A stretch of DNA of 64,000 nt, from assembly GCF_001561995.1 (NCBI RefSeq), contig NZ_LLWC01000026.1, positions 219,719 to 283,718 on the forward strand. The letters are read 5' to 3'. Shown here piece after piece: positions 53,654 to 63,730 of the stretch (its first letter is position 1; each line of letters starts with the position of its first letter). Both the position numbers and the translations under genes were made by a program. Source of the stretch: Polycladidibacter hongkongensis. Its GTDB lineage: Bacteria > Pseudomonadota > Alphaproteobacteria > Rhizobiales > Stappiaceae. The notes under the pieces were generated by a model. That model searched no databases, was not told where the DNA came from, and saw nothing but the letters and a program-made list of their open reading frames with translations.

Positions 53654-54556
53654 ATGCAGGAGTTTAAAATACCACACAGCCGCAGACAGGCACTGCTTGG
53701 CACATTGGCTCTCTTGGTTAGCACCACCATGTTTGCTTCCTTGCCGCTGTTTGGCGCAGTTGGCGCGCAGCAGGGTGTGGGGCCTGCAATGGCAAGCCTG
53801 TTGCGTTTCGGCCTGCCAGCTTTGCTACTTGGCTTCCTGCTGCCGGTAGCCCTAGGCAAGGGCAGAGGTGGACGGGTTTATGTCGGGTTTGGCATGCTAA
53901 CGGGCGCAGGTGTTTGGGGATACTTATATGCCAGCACACACTTGTCGCTGTTTACTGTTCTGCCGCTGTATTTCTCCTGGCCGCTGTTCTTGTTCTTCCT
54001 GCGCTGGTTTACTGGACGACACCGCGCATCCAAGGCGCTGCCCGCCGCCGCGGCACTGCTAAGCTTACTCGGTGTGGTTTTATGTGCATTGCAAGCGCAA
54101 GAACATGGCACTGGGGAGGCATTGCCAGCGCTTGCTGCCGGGTTGATTGGCCCGATTAGCTACGCAGTGTTATCTTCGCAAAAAGAATTACCCGTACCCT
54201 ATTTATCTGGGGTATCGGTGGCTGCCTGTGTTTTCTTGGGTGGCACAATCGCTTCAGCGGCACTGCTTTTTGCAAGTGGTGAAGCAATTGCCTTGCCACA
54301 AAGAAACATGGGTTGGCTCGCGGTGTTCGGCGTAATGCTGCTTTCAGGGCTTGTTCCGCAGCTGTTGTTTACTGTTGGCACCCACGCAACACCAAAACAC
54401 CTCTTGGAACACGCTTGTCTGTTCGAGTTGCTCGGAGCATTTCTGCTTGCTGTGCTTTTCCTTGAAGATTGGCCGAAAAGGCTAGACGGTCTTGGTTTAA
54501 TTTGCTGCGCAGCGGCGTTGGCGCTGAGCCGCGAGCGCGCAAAACCACAAGCCTAA
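53654..54556 (+). CDS. DMT-superfamily transporter (EamA)
   Basis: 300 residues with ten predicted membrane spans in two EamA repeats. Typical elements are LLRFGLPALLLGFLLPVAL, the GYLYASTHLSLFTVLPLYFSW helix pair (in parts: YASTHLSLFTV, then LPLYFSWPLFL), and KHLLEHACLFELLGAFLLAVL. DMT transporters export amino acids, metabolites or drugs by proton exchange; the substrate cannot be read from sequence. The start ATG at 53654 has no clear ribosome site. A terminator shared with the convergent peptidase gene follows. Confidence 0.87.
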   Translation: MQEFKIPHSRRQALLGTLALLVSTTMFASLPLFGAVGAQQGVGPAMASLLRFGLPALLLGFLLPVALGKGRGGRVYVGFGMLTGAGVWGYLYASTHLSLFTVLPLYFSWPLFLFFLRWFTGRHRASKALPAAAALLSLLGVVLCALQAQEHGTGEALPALAAGLIGPISYAVLSSQKELPVPYLSGVSVAACVFLGGTIASAALLFASGEAIALPQRNMGWLAVFGVMLLSGLVPQLLFTVGTHATPKHLLEHACLFELLGAFLLAVLFLEDWPKRLDGLGLICCAAALALSRERAKPQA

Positions 54557-54587
54557 ACTGCTGATCAGGTAGGGCCCGAGCGAGCAC

Positions 54588-54617
54588 AAAAAATCCGAGG
54601 GCCACCCCGGATTTTTT
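54588..54617. terminator. bidirectional terminator between the DMT and M20 genes
   Basis: AAAAAATCCG (54588-54597) pairs with CGGATTTTTT (54608-54617) around a ten-base loop that can itself pair further. T-runs flank both sides between two convergent genes. Confidence 0.8.
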
Positions 54618-54646
54618 GCCTTAAGCCAGCGGCAGCTCTGATCGGG

Positions 54647-56038
54647 CTAGCCTTTTGACAGTTCAGCGATCACGCGAACCCATGACCGAATTCCTTTGTG
54701 GAAGCTGGTCAATTCGTACTTCTCATTGGGCGAGTGGATTTGATCCTCATCCAGTCCAAAGCCGATCAGCAACGTGTCCATGTTCAGATCACGCTTAAAG
54801 TTGCCAACCACAGGAATAGAGCCGCCGCCGCCCATAAGTACAGTCTCTTTGCCCCATTCTGCCTCAAGCGCTTTGCAACCTTTTTCCAAGGCTGGCGCAG
54901 TGAAATCAACCCGCTGCGCGCGGTCACCACCATGCTCGTGAAACTCTACAGAGCAATCTGGCGGGCAAAGCGCTAACATCTTCTTACGAAAGCTCGCCCT
55001 GATCTTTTCCGGATCCTGATCACCGACCAGCCGGAATGAGATTTTCGCATGTGCCTTGGACGGAATAACGGTTTTAAATCCAGCACCAGTGTAGCCGCCC
55101 CAGATCCCATTGAGTTCGCAGGTAGGCCGCGCCCAGACCTGTTCCAGCGCTGAGCGGTCCTGCTCGCCTGCCGGCATTTTCAAGCCCACGCCGCCCAGAA
55201 ACTCCTCCTGCGAGAAATCCAGTTCAGCCCACATGTCTTTCACGTCCTGAGGGAGTTCCGGTACATCATCGTAAAACCCGTCCAGTGTGATACGGCCCAT
55301 GTCATCCCGTAGGCTATCAATCATCTTTGCAAGCACATGGATTGGGTTACGCGCAGCGCCGCCGAAAAAGCCCGAGTGCAGATCTTTATCCGGACCGGTC
55401 ACCACTATCTCTTCAGAGACCATACCGCGCAACATCACGGTAATTGCCGGAGTTGTGCGGTTCCACATGCCCGTATCGCAAACAAGAGCCAAGTCCTTGG
55501 AAAGCTCCTGTTTGTTTGCATCCAGGAATGGCTCAAGCGAAGGCGAGCCACTTTCTTCCTCTCCCTCTAAGAAAACCGTAATGTTTAACGGCATATCGCC
55601 CGTCACTTCGATATAGGCCCGCATCGCTTCTACAAATGTCATCAGCTGGCCTTTATCGTCGTTCGCACCGCGGGCAACAATCATTTTGCCGCCATCTTCA
55701 CGGGTAACAATGCGCGGATCAAACGGGTCTGAGTGCCACAGCTCAATCGGGTCGACCGGCTGCACATCATAGTGACCATAGAACAAGACATGCGGGCCCG
55801 CTTTGCCCTCACCAGTGCGGTGCCCTACCACCATCGGATGGCCGGTGGTGTCGCGCACCTGCGAGGGCACACCGATGCTGGTGAGCTCGTTTGCTAGCCA
55901 CTCAGCCGCTTTGCGGCAATCACCCTTAAATTCGGGGTCTGTAGAAATGCTCTTGATCCGCAGCAGATCAAACAGGCGTGTGAGACTGTTTTCAAGATTG
56001 GCATCAACATGGTTGAGGATTTGGTCTATCTGGCTCAT
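54647..56038 (-). CDS. M20 family dipeptidase
   Basis: 463 residues with AAGGAACGCCC before the ATG at 56038. Zinc-ligand motifs are the His in VLFYGHYDVQP, the Asp in ARGANDDKGQL, the catalytic Glu pair in FLEGEEESGS, then VCDTGMWNR and a C-terminal His in HSPNEKYEL. The GGGGSIPVVGNFKR-like segment is typical of the CPG2/CNDP-type dipeptidases. It hydrolyses dipeptides in the cytoplasm. It forms a single-gene unit. Confidence 0.94.
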   Translation of the reverse strand: MSQIDQILNHVDANLENSLTRLFDLLRIKSISTDPEFKGDCRKAAEWLANELTSIGVPSQVRDTTGHPMVVGHRTGEGKAGPHVLFYGHYDVQPVDPIELWHSDPFDPRIVTREDGGKMIVARGANDDKGQLMTFVEAMRAYIEVTGDMPLNITVFLEGEEESGSPSLEPFLDANKQELSKDLALVCDTGMWNRTTPAITVMLRGMVSEEIVVTGPDKDLHSGFFGGAARNPIHVLAKMIDSLRDDMGRITLDGFYDDVPELPQDVKDMWAELDFSQEEFLGGVGLKMPAGEQDRSALEQVWARPTCELNGIWGGYTGAGFKTVIPSKAHAKISFRLVGDQDPEKIRASFRKKMLALCPPDCSVEFHEHGGDRAQRVDFTAPALEKGCKALEAEWGKETVLMGGGGSIPVVGNFKRDLNMDTLLIGFGLDEDQIHSPNEKYELTSFHKGIRSWVRVIAELSKG

Positions 56039-56330
56039 GGGCGTTCCTTAAAACTACTGCGAAAACGACGAGGCTTGGCAAAGCTCTTTGACTTCGCACT
56101 TAACGTCTTTTCATGGGGGCTTGCAACTGCTTTCCAGCCTAAAGCGCCCATAGAGTTTGCAGCATGCAGGCAAACCGCAGATCAACAATAATGCCGCAGA
56201 GTTAAAAAATGTAAATTGCAGATATTTTCCACACGACGAACAACATGTTATTTATAATATCCATTTATCTGCTAATAACAGATCCAAAATCCATCACTTA
56301 TTGCACCAATAATATGAGATGAGAGGGCAA

Positions 56331-56711
56331 ATGACACTAAAAAGCTTTTTCCTTGGTTTTGCCGCAGTTGGGCTGCTTCCCATCGCGCTCAGTTATGGCT
56401 TAGCGCCGCGGGCAGCCATGCGGGCACTCTACGGTTTGGAGCTCCCCACCCCCAATGGCAGCCACATTTTTCGCGCGGTCATGGGGCTATATCTGGCGAT
56501 GATTGTGCTTTGGACATTGGGCGCTTATGACCCGGTCTATCAGTTCGCGGCCTTGGTCAGTGTTGCCGTATTTATGCTTGGTCTGGCTGCGGGGCGGCTG
56601 CTTAGCTTGTTGGTCGATGGCATGCCGCATTTCCTGCTGTTCGTCTACTTCGTGCTTGAGGTTGTGTTGGGTGTGATTGCCTTGATGCTGCTTCGCGGCA
56701 TCGTGCAGTAG
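56331..56711 (+). CDS. DUF4345 membrane protein
   Basis: 126 residues with four membrane spans and GAGAGG before the ATG at 56331; the ATG four codons earlier would contain this site. The DUF4345 pattern is SYGLAPRAAMRALYGLELP-like, then IFRAVMGLYLAMIVLW and GRLLSLLVDGMPHFLLF. The function of the family is unknown. It is monocistronic. The neighbouring genes give no hint about its role. Confidence 0.88.
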   Translation: MTLKSFFLGFAAVGLLPIALSYGLAPRAAMRALYGLELPTPNGSHIFRAVMGLYLAMIVLWTLGAYDPVYQFAALVSVAVFMLGLAAGRLLSLLVDGMPHFLLFVYFVLEVVLGVIALMLLRGIVQ

Positions 56712-56887
56712 CCTGCTTTGTTGTGACGCACCCAAAACGAACGCCTACCAATCCATTCACTGTTAGCAGGAATAACGATTCAACAAATCTAGAACCGTGC
56801 TAAAGTGTCGGCCCAATAATACGTGCAAGAGCTCCGGCCAGCGCGAGTGTTGCGATCTGGTCCGCCTCTTGTCGATGGAGGTGCAAA

Positions 56888-57277
56888 ATGCATTATCTCA
56901 TTGATCGTCTAACTTGCAAAATGGATATCTCGCAGGAGCAGGCAGAGGCAGCTGTCGGTGCGCTGCTGAGCTATATTGCGAAGCAGCTGAATGCAGCAGA
57001 AATGCAGCGAATTTTTGACCGCTTTCCCCGCGCAAAAGATTTGGTGTCTCAGGCAGAAAGTCACGAGACTTCCGGGTTGCTTGGCGGGCTTGCCAGCCCG
57101 ATGTCGAGCCCTGAACCTCTGCTGGCAGCACTTAGTGAAATGACGTCGAAAGGCCTCAGCATAGAGGAGATTCAAGAAGTGGCGCGCGAGACAGTAGACT
57201 TTGCCCGCGAAAGAGTGGGAGATCATTCTGTTGAGGAGCTTCTGGAAAAGGTCCCAGGCCTACGGCAGATTATCTGA
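56888..57277 (+). CDS. small helical protein with two similar halves (DUF2780/DUF2267-like)
   Basis: 129 residues; the ATG at 56888 follows GGAGGTGCAAA. The two halves look alike: MDISQEQAEAAVGALLSYI with RIFDRFPRAKDLV, and LSIEEIQEVARETVDFARE with ELLEKVPGLRQII. Each half is a helix pair followed by a short PG/PR-turn helix, like DUF2780 or DUF2267 proteins. There is no signal peptide or cysteine. Function is unknown. It faces the convergent luxR-type gene. Confidence 0.72.
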   Translation: MHYLIDRLTCKMDISQEQAEAAVGALLSYIAKQLNAAEMQRIFDRFPRAKDLVSQAESHETSGLLGGLASPMSSPEPLLAALSEMTSKGLSIEEIQEVARETVDFARERVGDHSVEELLEKVPGLRQII

Positions 57278-57617
57278 AGGCTCTTTAGTAATGTGCCTTC
57301 CAACCCACTGGCAATCAAGCAAACCTTGACCGGTCAGCCGCCCTTTAGCTGGCCGGCACCTAAAACTCGCTGTAACAAAGCGCAGCTACGACGCATCGAC
57401 AGCACCGCGGCAAGCCAAGAGGAAGATGACCGGGCATATTGATTATTCTTTCACTTGAGACATAAGTCCACTTTGACGCCCTCCTGCCCTTAAAGCTGCT
57501 GCCACTTTGTATTGTCGTCCTTTATGATCGTATGCTGCGATGGTCTTGCTCTGCCAATCCCCAGCTCGGCTGCGGGTTACCTAACAAAGTAACCCGCTTA
57601 ACCACAAGACTTAGAGG
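57278..57617. other. 340-base convergent gap with a hairpin
   Basis: GCGGGTTAC (57572-57580) and GTAACCCGC (57589-57597) make a perfect nine-pair stem with an eight-base loop, 20 bases from the luxR-type gene stop; no T-run follows. It may serve as a terminator for either gene. Nothing else is seen in the gap. Confidence 0.5.
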
Positions 57618-58379
57618 TTAGATTTGAATCTGGCCATATCGAAGGGCCTCAACAACCGTGTGCGTTTTGTTGGAGGCATTCAGCTTTGCGCTGGCGTTTT
57701 GCAAATGCGCATGAACAGTTCGCTGGGATATATCGAGCAACTCAGCAATTTCGTGGGCGGTTTTGCCAAGAGCGGTAAGCTCCAAAACGCGCCGTTCACG
57801 AGCGGAAAGATCGCCAGGCCGCTGCTCGGAAACCACGCCAAGCTCATGTAAACGACGGAAAGCGGCTGCACAGACAATTTCTACAGACGCAAGATCGTAG
57901 GGCTCGACTGAAATATTCTGCCCCGCGCCGATCACCATCGCCTGAAATGGGCGCAAGGCATCTACAGGGATGACCATGGCATGCGCCCCTTCGCCAACAC
58001 TGGCCAGCAAGTCCGAGCCCGTAATCTCTTGTTGTGTAATGGTGAGTGTCATTGGCCGGTTACCGGACAAACCAAACATCAGCGCTGTATCATTTGTGCT
58101 TAGTAAGGTGCGCTCAACGCCGCCATGGCGCTCATCGGCCCATCGTAGCCTGTGTATCAAGCTTTCGATAGTGCGGTTTGGCATGGGCAGCCCGGTGATC
58201 AAGATATGGGAGGCCCCTAGCCTACGCAAATACGATTCGACAATGTCCAAGACCGGCTTTGCAGCTCTGGCCTCGTTTATTGCCGCAATCTTCGCTTCAA
58301 TGTCCATTGTTTCGCCCATCAGATCCGCGTTCCCCAAATAGTCGGCTGATGCCGTGTTAAACCTGTCGTCTATTGCCAT
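57618..58379 (-). CDS. orphan LuxR-family regulator with autoinducer-binding-like domain
   Basis: 253 residues from the ATG at 58379 (GGGGCG upstream); a later ATG at residue 25 is possible. The N-terminal domain (about residues 50-175) has a pattern like AHL-binding regulators: HILITGLPMPNRTIESLI, then LRWADE. Several ligand-contact residues of true AHL receptors are not evident. The HTH domain is LSARERRVLELTALGKTAHEI, then LDISQRTVHAHLQNASAKL, typical of LuxR. There is no luxI-type synthase in the window. It is divergent from the mutAB genes. Confidence 0.85.
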   Translation of the reverse strand: MAIDDRFNTASADYLGNADLMGETMDIEAKIAAINEARAAKPVLDIVESYLRRLGASHILITGLPMPNRTIESLIHRLRWADERHGGVERTLLSTNDTALMFGLSGNRPMTLTITQQEITGSDLLASVGEGAHAMVIPVDALRPFQAMVIGAGQNISVEPYDLASVEIVCAAAFRRLHELGVVSEQRPGDLSARERRVLELTALGKTAHEIAELLDISQRTVHAHLQNASAKLNASNKTHTVVEALRYGQIQI

Positions 58380-58911
58380 GGTTGTACGCCCCACTTACGC
58401 TTTTTTACTTTTGCTGCCAGCAAACGATGGCGACGCGCCACCCAGCAACACACCCGAACACCATTCAACTTGCGACGGAGCGCGGCCGCTCCCCTGCTTC
58501 CCACCAGTCTGCGTTTTGCCAATCTGCTTTTCGGGGCGCTCTGACGTGGTTTTAGGTCGCGCCGTCTTCAGAATGGTGACTACAGTGGCTTTACCTATTG
58601 TGCACTTGACACAACAAGCCCGTTCACACCTTGCTGGTGTGGTGGATTTCCCTCTGCATGTCTTTCCAAAAATTCCCCGAAAAAGCAGAGAGTTGCCCTG
58701 CTTTGATAAGCAATAGTAACAGCGTGTTACCGCTAAGGGTCAACCGCGACAAATTTGTGATTAATTAAGGTAATGTGAAAAATGTCTATTAGTTGTAACT
58801 AGGTTGAACCATGGTTTTACTCGACGAAAGACTAAGAGGCGCGTCTCGTTCTAAGGCATAGCTTGAATTGTGCTTTGCGCCGCTTCTATAACACTCGGGG
58901 AAGGACTTACT
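58380..58911. promoter_or_regulatory. 530-base divergent regulatory region with a palindrome
   Basis: This gap lies between the luxR-type gene (minus) and mutA (plus). GTAACA-GCG-TGTTAC at 58716-58730 is a perfect inverted repeat that could be an operator. The mutA ribosome site AAGGA precedes the ATG at 58912 by six bases. The part from 58395 to 58700 is GC-rich with no supported gene. Confidence 0.4.
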
Positions 58912-60930
58912 ATGGCTACTCAATTGAATAGACTTGTAAATAGCTTTGAGCGGGTGTCGCGGGACGATTGGGAAGTCGCGGCCCGTAAAGCGTTGAAAGG
59001 ACAAGATATCAATGCCTTATCATCCGTAGATATGGATGATCTGACAATTCATGGTATCTACGAGCACACCGGAGCTTACCCTCAAATAAAACTAAGGGAG
59101 AATAGCGCGGGATGGGCTGTGGTTTGTCGGCAAGACCACCCTGATATTGTGCGGGCCAATCGGCAAATGCTCGATGATCTTGAGGGTGGCGCCAACGCCA
59201 TTGAGCTGGTTCTGCCCGGATCAGCACGCGCAAGAGGTGTGGGCCTGCAACTACAGCGGCTGGATGATGCGCAGCGGCTGTTTGCTAATGTGCAATTTGG
59301 ACTGATCTCCACCTATCTGGACAGTGCACCGGGTGGCCGGGCAACTTTAGCGCTGATCGCAGAACATGCAAAAAGTGATGCGAGCGCAAAAGGCGGGTTC
59401 ACCGTGTTTGGCGGGAGTGATCCGGCAGGTGATCTGGCCGCCAACGGTAGAGTTAAAGGCAGCATGGAAGATTTGAGCGCCATGTTCCTTGATGTTGCCC
59501 ATTTCCGACAGGATCAGGGTATTGGCGGCGCCATGCTCAAGGTTGATGGACGGCTCTACGCCGATGCCGGGGCCACATGCGCGCAGGAACTTGGCCTGAG
59601 CCTTGCAGCCGCGACGATGTATCTGCGCCTTGTTCACAATGGCGGCGGCACAATAACAAGAGCCAATGAACTTGTGTATCTGTGTCTGAGCACTACGGCC
59701 AACCAGTTTGACAGCATTGCCAAGGCGCGGGCGGTACGCCTGCTGTGGGCACGCCTGCTGGAAGCGCTGGAGCTGCCTGAGCAGCACTTGCATTTGTTTA
59801 TGCAAAACAGTTGGCGTGGTATGAGCCAGCGCGACCCTTACGTGAATATGCTACGCGCGACAAGCGCCTGCTTCGCCGCGGCGGTTGGCGGGGCTGACGC
59901 TGTTAGCCTTTTGCCCTTTAGCGCTGCCAATGGTTTGCCGGAGGAATTTGCCCGAAGGCAGGCGCGCAATGCACAGCTGGTGCTGCTGGAAGAGGCGCAC
60001 CTTGCACGAGTTAACGACCCAGCGGCTGGGAGCGACTTTGTCGAAGCACGAACCATCGACATGGCTCAAGCTGCATGGAAGATGTTCCAAACAATCGAAG
60101 CGCAAGGGGGCATTTTCGTGGCTCTACAAAGCGGCTTGGTGCAAACCATGCTGGAGGATAGCCGCGCCAAAGCAAGGGGCGTCCTGCGCGATGGCCGCTA
60201 TCGCATGATCGGCAGTAGTGTGTTTGCCAATTTAGAAGAAGAGTTGCCAGCTGTTGACGGGAACCGTGCGACACTCCAACACCTCGAACCCAGTCAACAC
60301 GCCGTATTTGCACCACCTTCCAATGCACAAGGGCAGCAAATGGGCTTTTTCGCCAAAGAGCTGGCCAGTGGAGCGCGGGTGAACGACTTGTTGCAAGGAC
60401 CGGTGAATGGCTCGGCTATGGAGTGCGTGGCACTACAAGGCGAGCGCTTGGCCAAGCCGTTTGAGGCACTGCGCGATAGTGCCGATTGCATCAAAAAGGT
60501 GCGCGGCGCGCGACCTGCAGTGCTGCATGTGATGCTGGGCAGCGTGGCCGCACGCGGACCGATGGTCGGCTTTGTACAAAACTTCTATGCGGTCGGCGGA
60601 ATTGAAGTGCATCCCGCACACCCGTTGGAAGCTGCGGGCGAGGAAAGCTTGCAAACCCTTTGCGATGCTTTGCGGACCTGTGGCGCCGAAGCCGTGTGCC
60701 TGAGCGGTACAGCGGAAGCCTTCGCACAAATGGGAAGTATGGTGGCTGCAGCGTTGCAACGGGCCGGAGCAAAACTGGTGGCAGTGGCAACATCCGGTGA
60801 GCAAAATTCTACAGAGAGCTTTGGTTGGGCGGGTTCTCACATTTATGAGGGGTGCGACCACTTACAGGAATTGCACCGCTGTTTTGGCGTATTTTCAGCA
60901 TGTGGCAGCTGTGACTTGGAGGCGGTTTAA
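58912..60930 (+). CDS. mutA: methylmalonyl-CoA mutase small subunit
   Basis: 672 residues from the ATG at 58912; the in-frame ATG 14 codons earlier lacks a ribosome site. The family pattern is [37 protein letters not shown], then [19 protein letters not shown] and [20 protein letters not shown]. The C-terminal cobalamin-fold domain lacks the DxHxxG motif, as expected for the non-catalytic subunit. It pairs with MutB to convert methylmalonyl-CoA to succinyl-CoA in propionate and branched-chain amino acid breakdown. Its TAA overlaps the mutB ATG by one base. Confidence 0.92.
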   Translation: MATQLNRLVNSFERVSRDDWEVAARKALKGQDINALSSVDMDDLTIHGIYEHTGAYPQIKLRENSAGWAVVCRQDHPDIVRANRQMLDDLEGGANAIELVLPGSARARGVGLQLQRLDDAQRLFANVQFGLISTYLDSAPGGRATLALIAEHAKSDASAKGGFTVFGGSDPAGDLAANGRVKGSMEDLSAMFLDVAHFRQDQGIGGAMLKVDGRLYADAGATCAQELGLSLAAATMYLRLVHNGGGTITRANELVYLCLSTTANQFDSIAKARAVRLLWARLLEALELPEQHLHLFMQNSWRGMSQRDPYVNMLRATSACFAAAVGGADAVSLLPFSAANGLPEEFARRQARNAQLVLLEEAHLARVNDPAAGSDFVEARTIDMAQAAWKMFQTIEAQGGIFVALQSGLVQTMLEDSRAKARGVLRDGRYRMIGSSVFANLEEELPAVDGNRATLQHLEPSQHAVFAPPSNAQGQQMGFFAKELASGARVNDLLQGPVNGSAMECVALQGERLAKPFEALRDSADCIKKVRGARPAVLHVMLGSVAARGPMVGFVQNFYAVGGIEVHPAHPLEAAGEESLQTLCDALRTCGAEAVCLSGTAEAFAQMGSMVAAALQRAGAKLVAVATSGEQNSTESFGWAGSHIYEGCDHLQELHRCFGVFSACGSCDLEAV

Positions 60931-63086
60931 TGGGAAAGTTTCCTGATTTCAGCAATATTGAATTCTCGGGAGAGGCACCTGCAGCTCATCTGGATCAGCC
61001 GACTGGCGCGCCATGGCAAACACCGGAAGGCATTGAGGTGAAGCCTGCCTACAGCGCGGCAGATCTGGAAGGTCTATCGCATCTTGGTGGCTGGCCGGGC
61101 TTGGCGCCTTTTGTGCGCGGCCCTTACCCAACCATGTATGTGCAACAGCCATGGACCGTTCGCCAATACGCTGGTTTTTCAACTGCGGAAGATTCCAACG
61201 CCTTTTACCGCCGCAATCTGGCAGCTGGGCAAAAGGGGCTGTCGGTGGCCTTCGATTTGGCAACGCACCGTGGCTATGACAGTGATCACCCTCGTGTGGC
61301 GGGGGATGTGGGCATGGCGGGGGTGGCGATCGATTCCATCTACGACATGCGCACTTTGTTCGAGGGCATTCCACTGGACAAAATGAGTGTGTCCATGACC
61401 ATGAATGGCGCAGTCCTCCCTGTAATGGCGCTGTATATTGCAGCTGCTGAAGAACAGGGGGTGGCGCAAGCGCAGCTTTCAGGAACCATACAGAATGACA
61501 TCCTGAAAGAATTCATGGTGCGCAACACCTACATCTATCCCCCTGCCCCTTCCATGCGGATAATCTCCGATATCTTCGAGTACACCTCGCAGCATATGCC
61601 GCGGTTTAACTCGATTTCGATCTCCGGTTATCATATGCAGGAGGCGGGCGCGACGGCGGATCTGGAGCTGGCCTACACCATTGCCGATGGCATCGAATAT
61701 GCTCGCGCCGGGGTAGCTGCCGGACTGGATATCGACAGCTTTGCCCCGCGCCTGTCGTTCTTCTGGGCAATTGGTATGAACTTCTTTATGGAAGTTGCCA
61801 AAATGCGGGCGGGACGGCTGATCTGGGCCAGTTTGATGCAAGAGAACTTTGCTCCGAAGAACCCCAAGAGCCTTTCGCTGCGGGCCCATTGCCAAACATC
61901 GGGTTGGTCGCTGACCGCGCAGGATGTGTTTAACAATGTGACACGTACCTGCGTTGAGGCAATGGCCGCAACTCAAGGGCACACACAATCGCTGCATACC
62001 AATGCACTGGATGAAGCGCTGGCATTGCCGACCGACTTTTCCGCGCGAATTGCCCGTAACACCCAGTTGTTTTTACAGGAGGAAAGCGGCACCACCGGCA
62101 CGATTGATCCTTGGGGGGGCTCCTACTATATTGAAATGCTCACCCATGAACTCGCTGAAAAAGCACTGGCGCATATTGCCGAGGTAGAGGCGCTTGGTGG
62201 CATGGCCAAAGCCATTGAGCAGGGCATTCCAAAGCTGCGCATCGAAGAGGCCGCAGCCAAAACGCAAGCGCGCATCGATAGCGGCCAGCAAAGTGTCATC
62301 GGGGTCAACAAGTTCAAGCCGGAAAGCGAGCCGCCGCTTGAAGTTCTCAAAGTTGACAACGCTCAAGTGCGCGCCATGCAGATCGATAAACTGCAACGGC
62401 TGCGGGCTGAACGCGATGAGACCGCAACGCAGAGCGCCCTTCAAGCGCTTGAAAACGGTGCGCGCTCAGGCACGGGTAACCTCCTTGCATTGAGCATTGA
62501 TGCGGCGCGGGCGAAGGCCTCGGTGGGCGAGATATCCCTCGCCATGGAGAACGCTTTTGGTCGCCATAATGCGGAGATCCAGTCAATCTCCGGCGTCTAT
62601 AAACGGGAGGTCGGCACCATGAACCCGCAGGTGCAAGAGGCAATCAATCGCGCTGACCGCTTTGCCGAAGAGGACGGACGCCGTCCACGTATTCTCGTCG
62701 CCAAGATGGGACAGGATGGGCATGACCGCGGCCAGAAGGTTATTGCCTCGGCTTTTGCGGATTTGGGCTTTGATGTGGATATCGGGCCACTGTTTGCTAC
62801 GCCGGAAGAAGCAGCCAAGCAGGCCGTGGAGAATGATGTGCATGTGGTGGGGGTGTCTTCCTTGGCCGCAGGGCATTTAACGCTGGTGCCAGCGCTAAAG
62901 AAAGCTCTTGCCGCGCAAGGGCGCGAGGATATCGTCATCGTTGTGGGCGGGGTTATTCCGCCGCAAGACTTTGATGCACTTTATGCAGCAGGCGCGGCGG
63001 CTATATTCCCGCCAGGCACAGTTATTGCCGATGCGGCGCTTGGCCTCTTGCAACAGCTTGCCGAAGCCCGGGGCTATACACTTTAG
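60930..63086 (+). CDS. mutB: methylmalonyl-CoA mutase large (catalytic) subunit
   Basis: 718 residues. The substrate-binding TIM barrel covers about residues 40-560 with [40 protein letters not shown] and [13 protein letters not shown]. The C-terminal B12-binding domain has DGHDRG with His598 as the cobalt ligand, then [17 protein letters not shown] and the GGVIPPQD loop. Cytoplasmic, works with MutA. Neither the epimerase nor the MeaB chaperone gene is in the window. A hairpin at 63113-63136 follows. Confidence 0.95.
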   Translation: MGKFPDFSNIEFSGEAPAAHLDQPTGAPWQTPEGIEVKPAYSAADLEGLSHLGGWPGLAPFVRGPYPTMYVQQPWTVRQYAGFSTAEDSNAFYRRNLAAGQKGLSVAFDLATHRGYDSDHPRVAGDVGMAGVAIDSIYDMRTLFEGIPLDKMSVSMTMNGAVLPVMALYIAAAEEQGVAQAQLSGTIQNDILKEFMVRNTYIYPPAPSMRIISDIFEYTSQHMPRFNSISISGYHMQEAGATADLELAYTIADGIEYARAGVAAGLDIDSFAPRLSFFWAIGMNFFMEVAKMRAGRLIWASLMQENFAPKNPKSLSLRAHCQTSGWSLTAQDVFNNVTRTCVEAMAATQGHTQSLHTNALDEALALPTDFSARIARNTQLFLQEESGTTGTIDPWGGSYYIEMLTHELAEKALAHIAEVEALGGMAKAIEQGIPKLRIEEAAAKTQARIDSGQQSVIGVNKFKPESEPPLEVLKVDNAQVRAMQIDKLQRLRAERDETATQSALQALENGARSGTGNLLALSIDAARAKASVGEISLAMENAFGRHNAEIQSISGVYKREVGTMNPQVQEAINRADRFAEEDGRRPRILVAKMGQDGHDRGQKVIASAFADLGFDVDIGPLFATPEEAAKQAVENDVHVVGVSSLAAGHLTLVPALKKALAAQGREDIVIVVGGVIPPQDFDALYAAGAAAIFPPGTVIADAALGLLQQLAEARGYTL

Positions 63087-63112
63087 CCAAGCGCACTGCA
63101 TCAAAATCGAGA

Positions 63113-63136
63113 GGAGCCAGCCTGAATGCTGGCTCC
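63113..63136. terminator. hairpin between mutB and the glycosyltransferase remnant
   Basis: GGAGCCAGC (63113-63121) and GCTGGCTCC (63128-63136) form a perfect nine-pair stem with a six-base loop, between convergent genes. The T-tract is weak. Confidence 0.55.
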
Positions 63137-63138
63137 AT

Positions 63139-63730
63139 TCACATACCAAGTCTTAGTTTGATCTCGGCATAACGCTTGAAGAAACTTGAAGCCAAGCGGT
63201 ATAGCCTCGGGCCATACTTGGATAATTCACTCTTGCCAGATTTATACTTGTAATCTCTATGTCCAATTTGAGAGCTTAACGCACCACTGTTGTCTTCGTT
63301 GTCTGGAATGGGATGGACTGGATAAGGTATGACTGCATAAATATCGACTCCATGACGAAAACTTCGGTCCAGCATAGTATCGATTGGTAAACTCATCGAG
63401 TAACAGTAAGACAATAGTCTGGGTACAGCTTCTTTCCGAATAAAATAGGCGCAAGTGTTAAGCGGGCCATACGCCAGTTTGTAGAGGTCAACTTCGGATG
63501 TCAGCTCACCTAGTTTTCTCATGGGTTTGACTTGATTGCCGCTGAGCTTTACAAATGCCGCATCTGTGTTTTGTAGTGCACTCACGATTTCCGGCAGATT
63601 GTCAGACAATTTCACATCATCTTCCAAAACAACATATGCATCGGCTTCGGCGTCTTGTAAAAGCTGTCGCCAAAGCTGCATATGCGAAAGGCCACATGCC
63701 AGTTCTCCCGGCGTTAACGGGCGGCCAAAG
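63139..63730 (-). pseudogene. glycosyltransferase family 25 gene cut by an IS insertion
   Basis: The minus frame is open from 63730 to the stop at 63139 (196 residues). It contains the GT25 core: GRPLTPGELACGLSHMQLW, then YVVLEDDVKLSDNLPEI with the DxD-like EDD, and KLAYGPLNTCAYFIRKEAV. GT25 enzymes add sugars to lipopolysaccharide or other glycans. The usual N-terminal 60-80 residues are missing: the match stops at FGRPL and the IS3 element end begins at 63731. The ATG at 63681 within the core is not a natural start. The rest of the gene should lie beyond the IS element outside the window. Confidence 0.8.
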
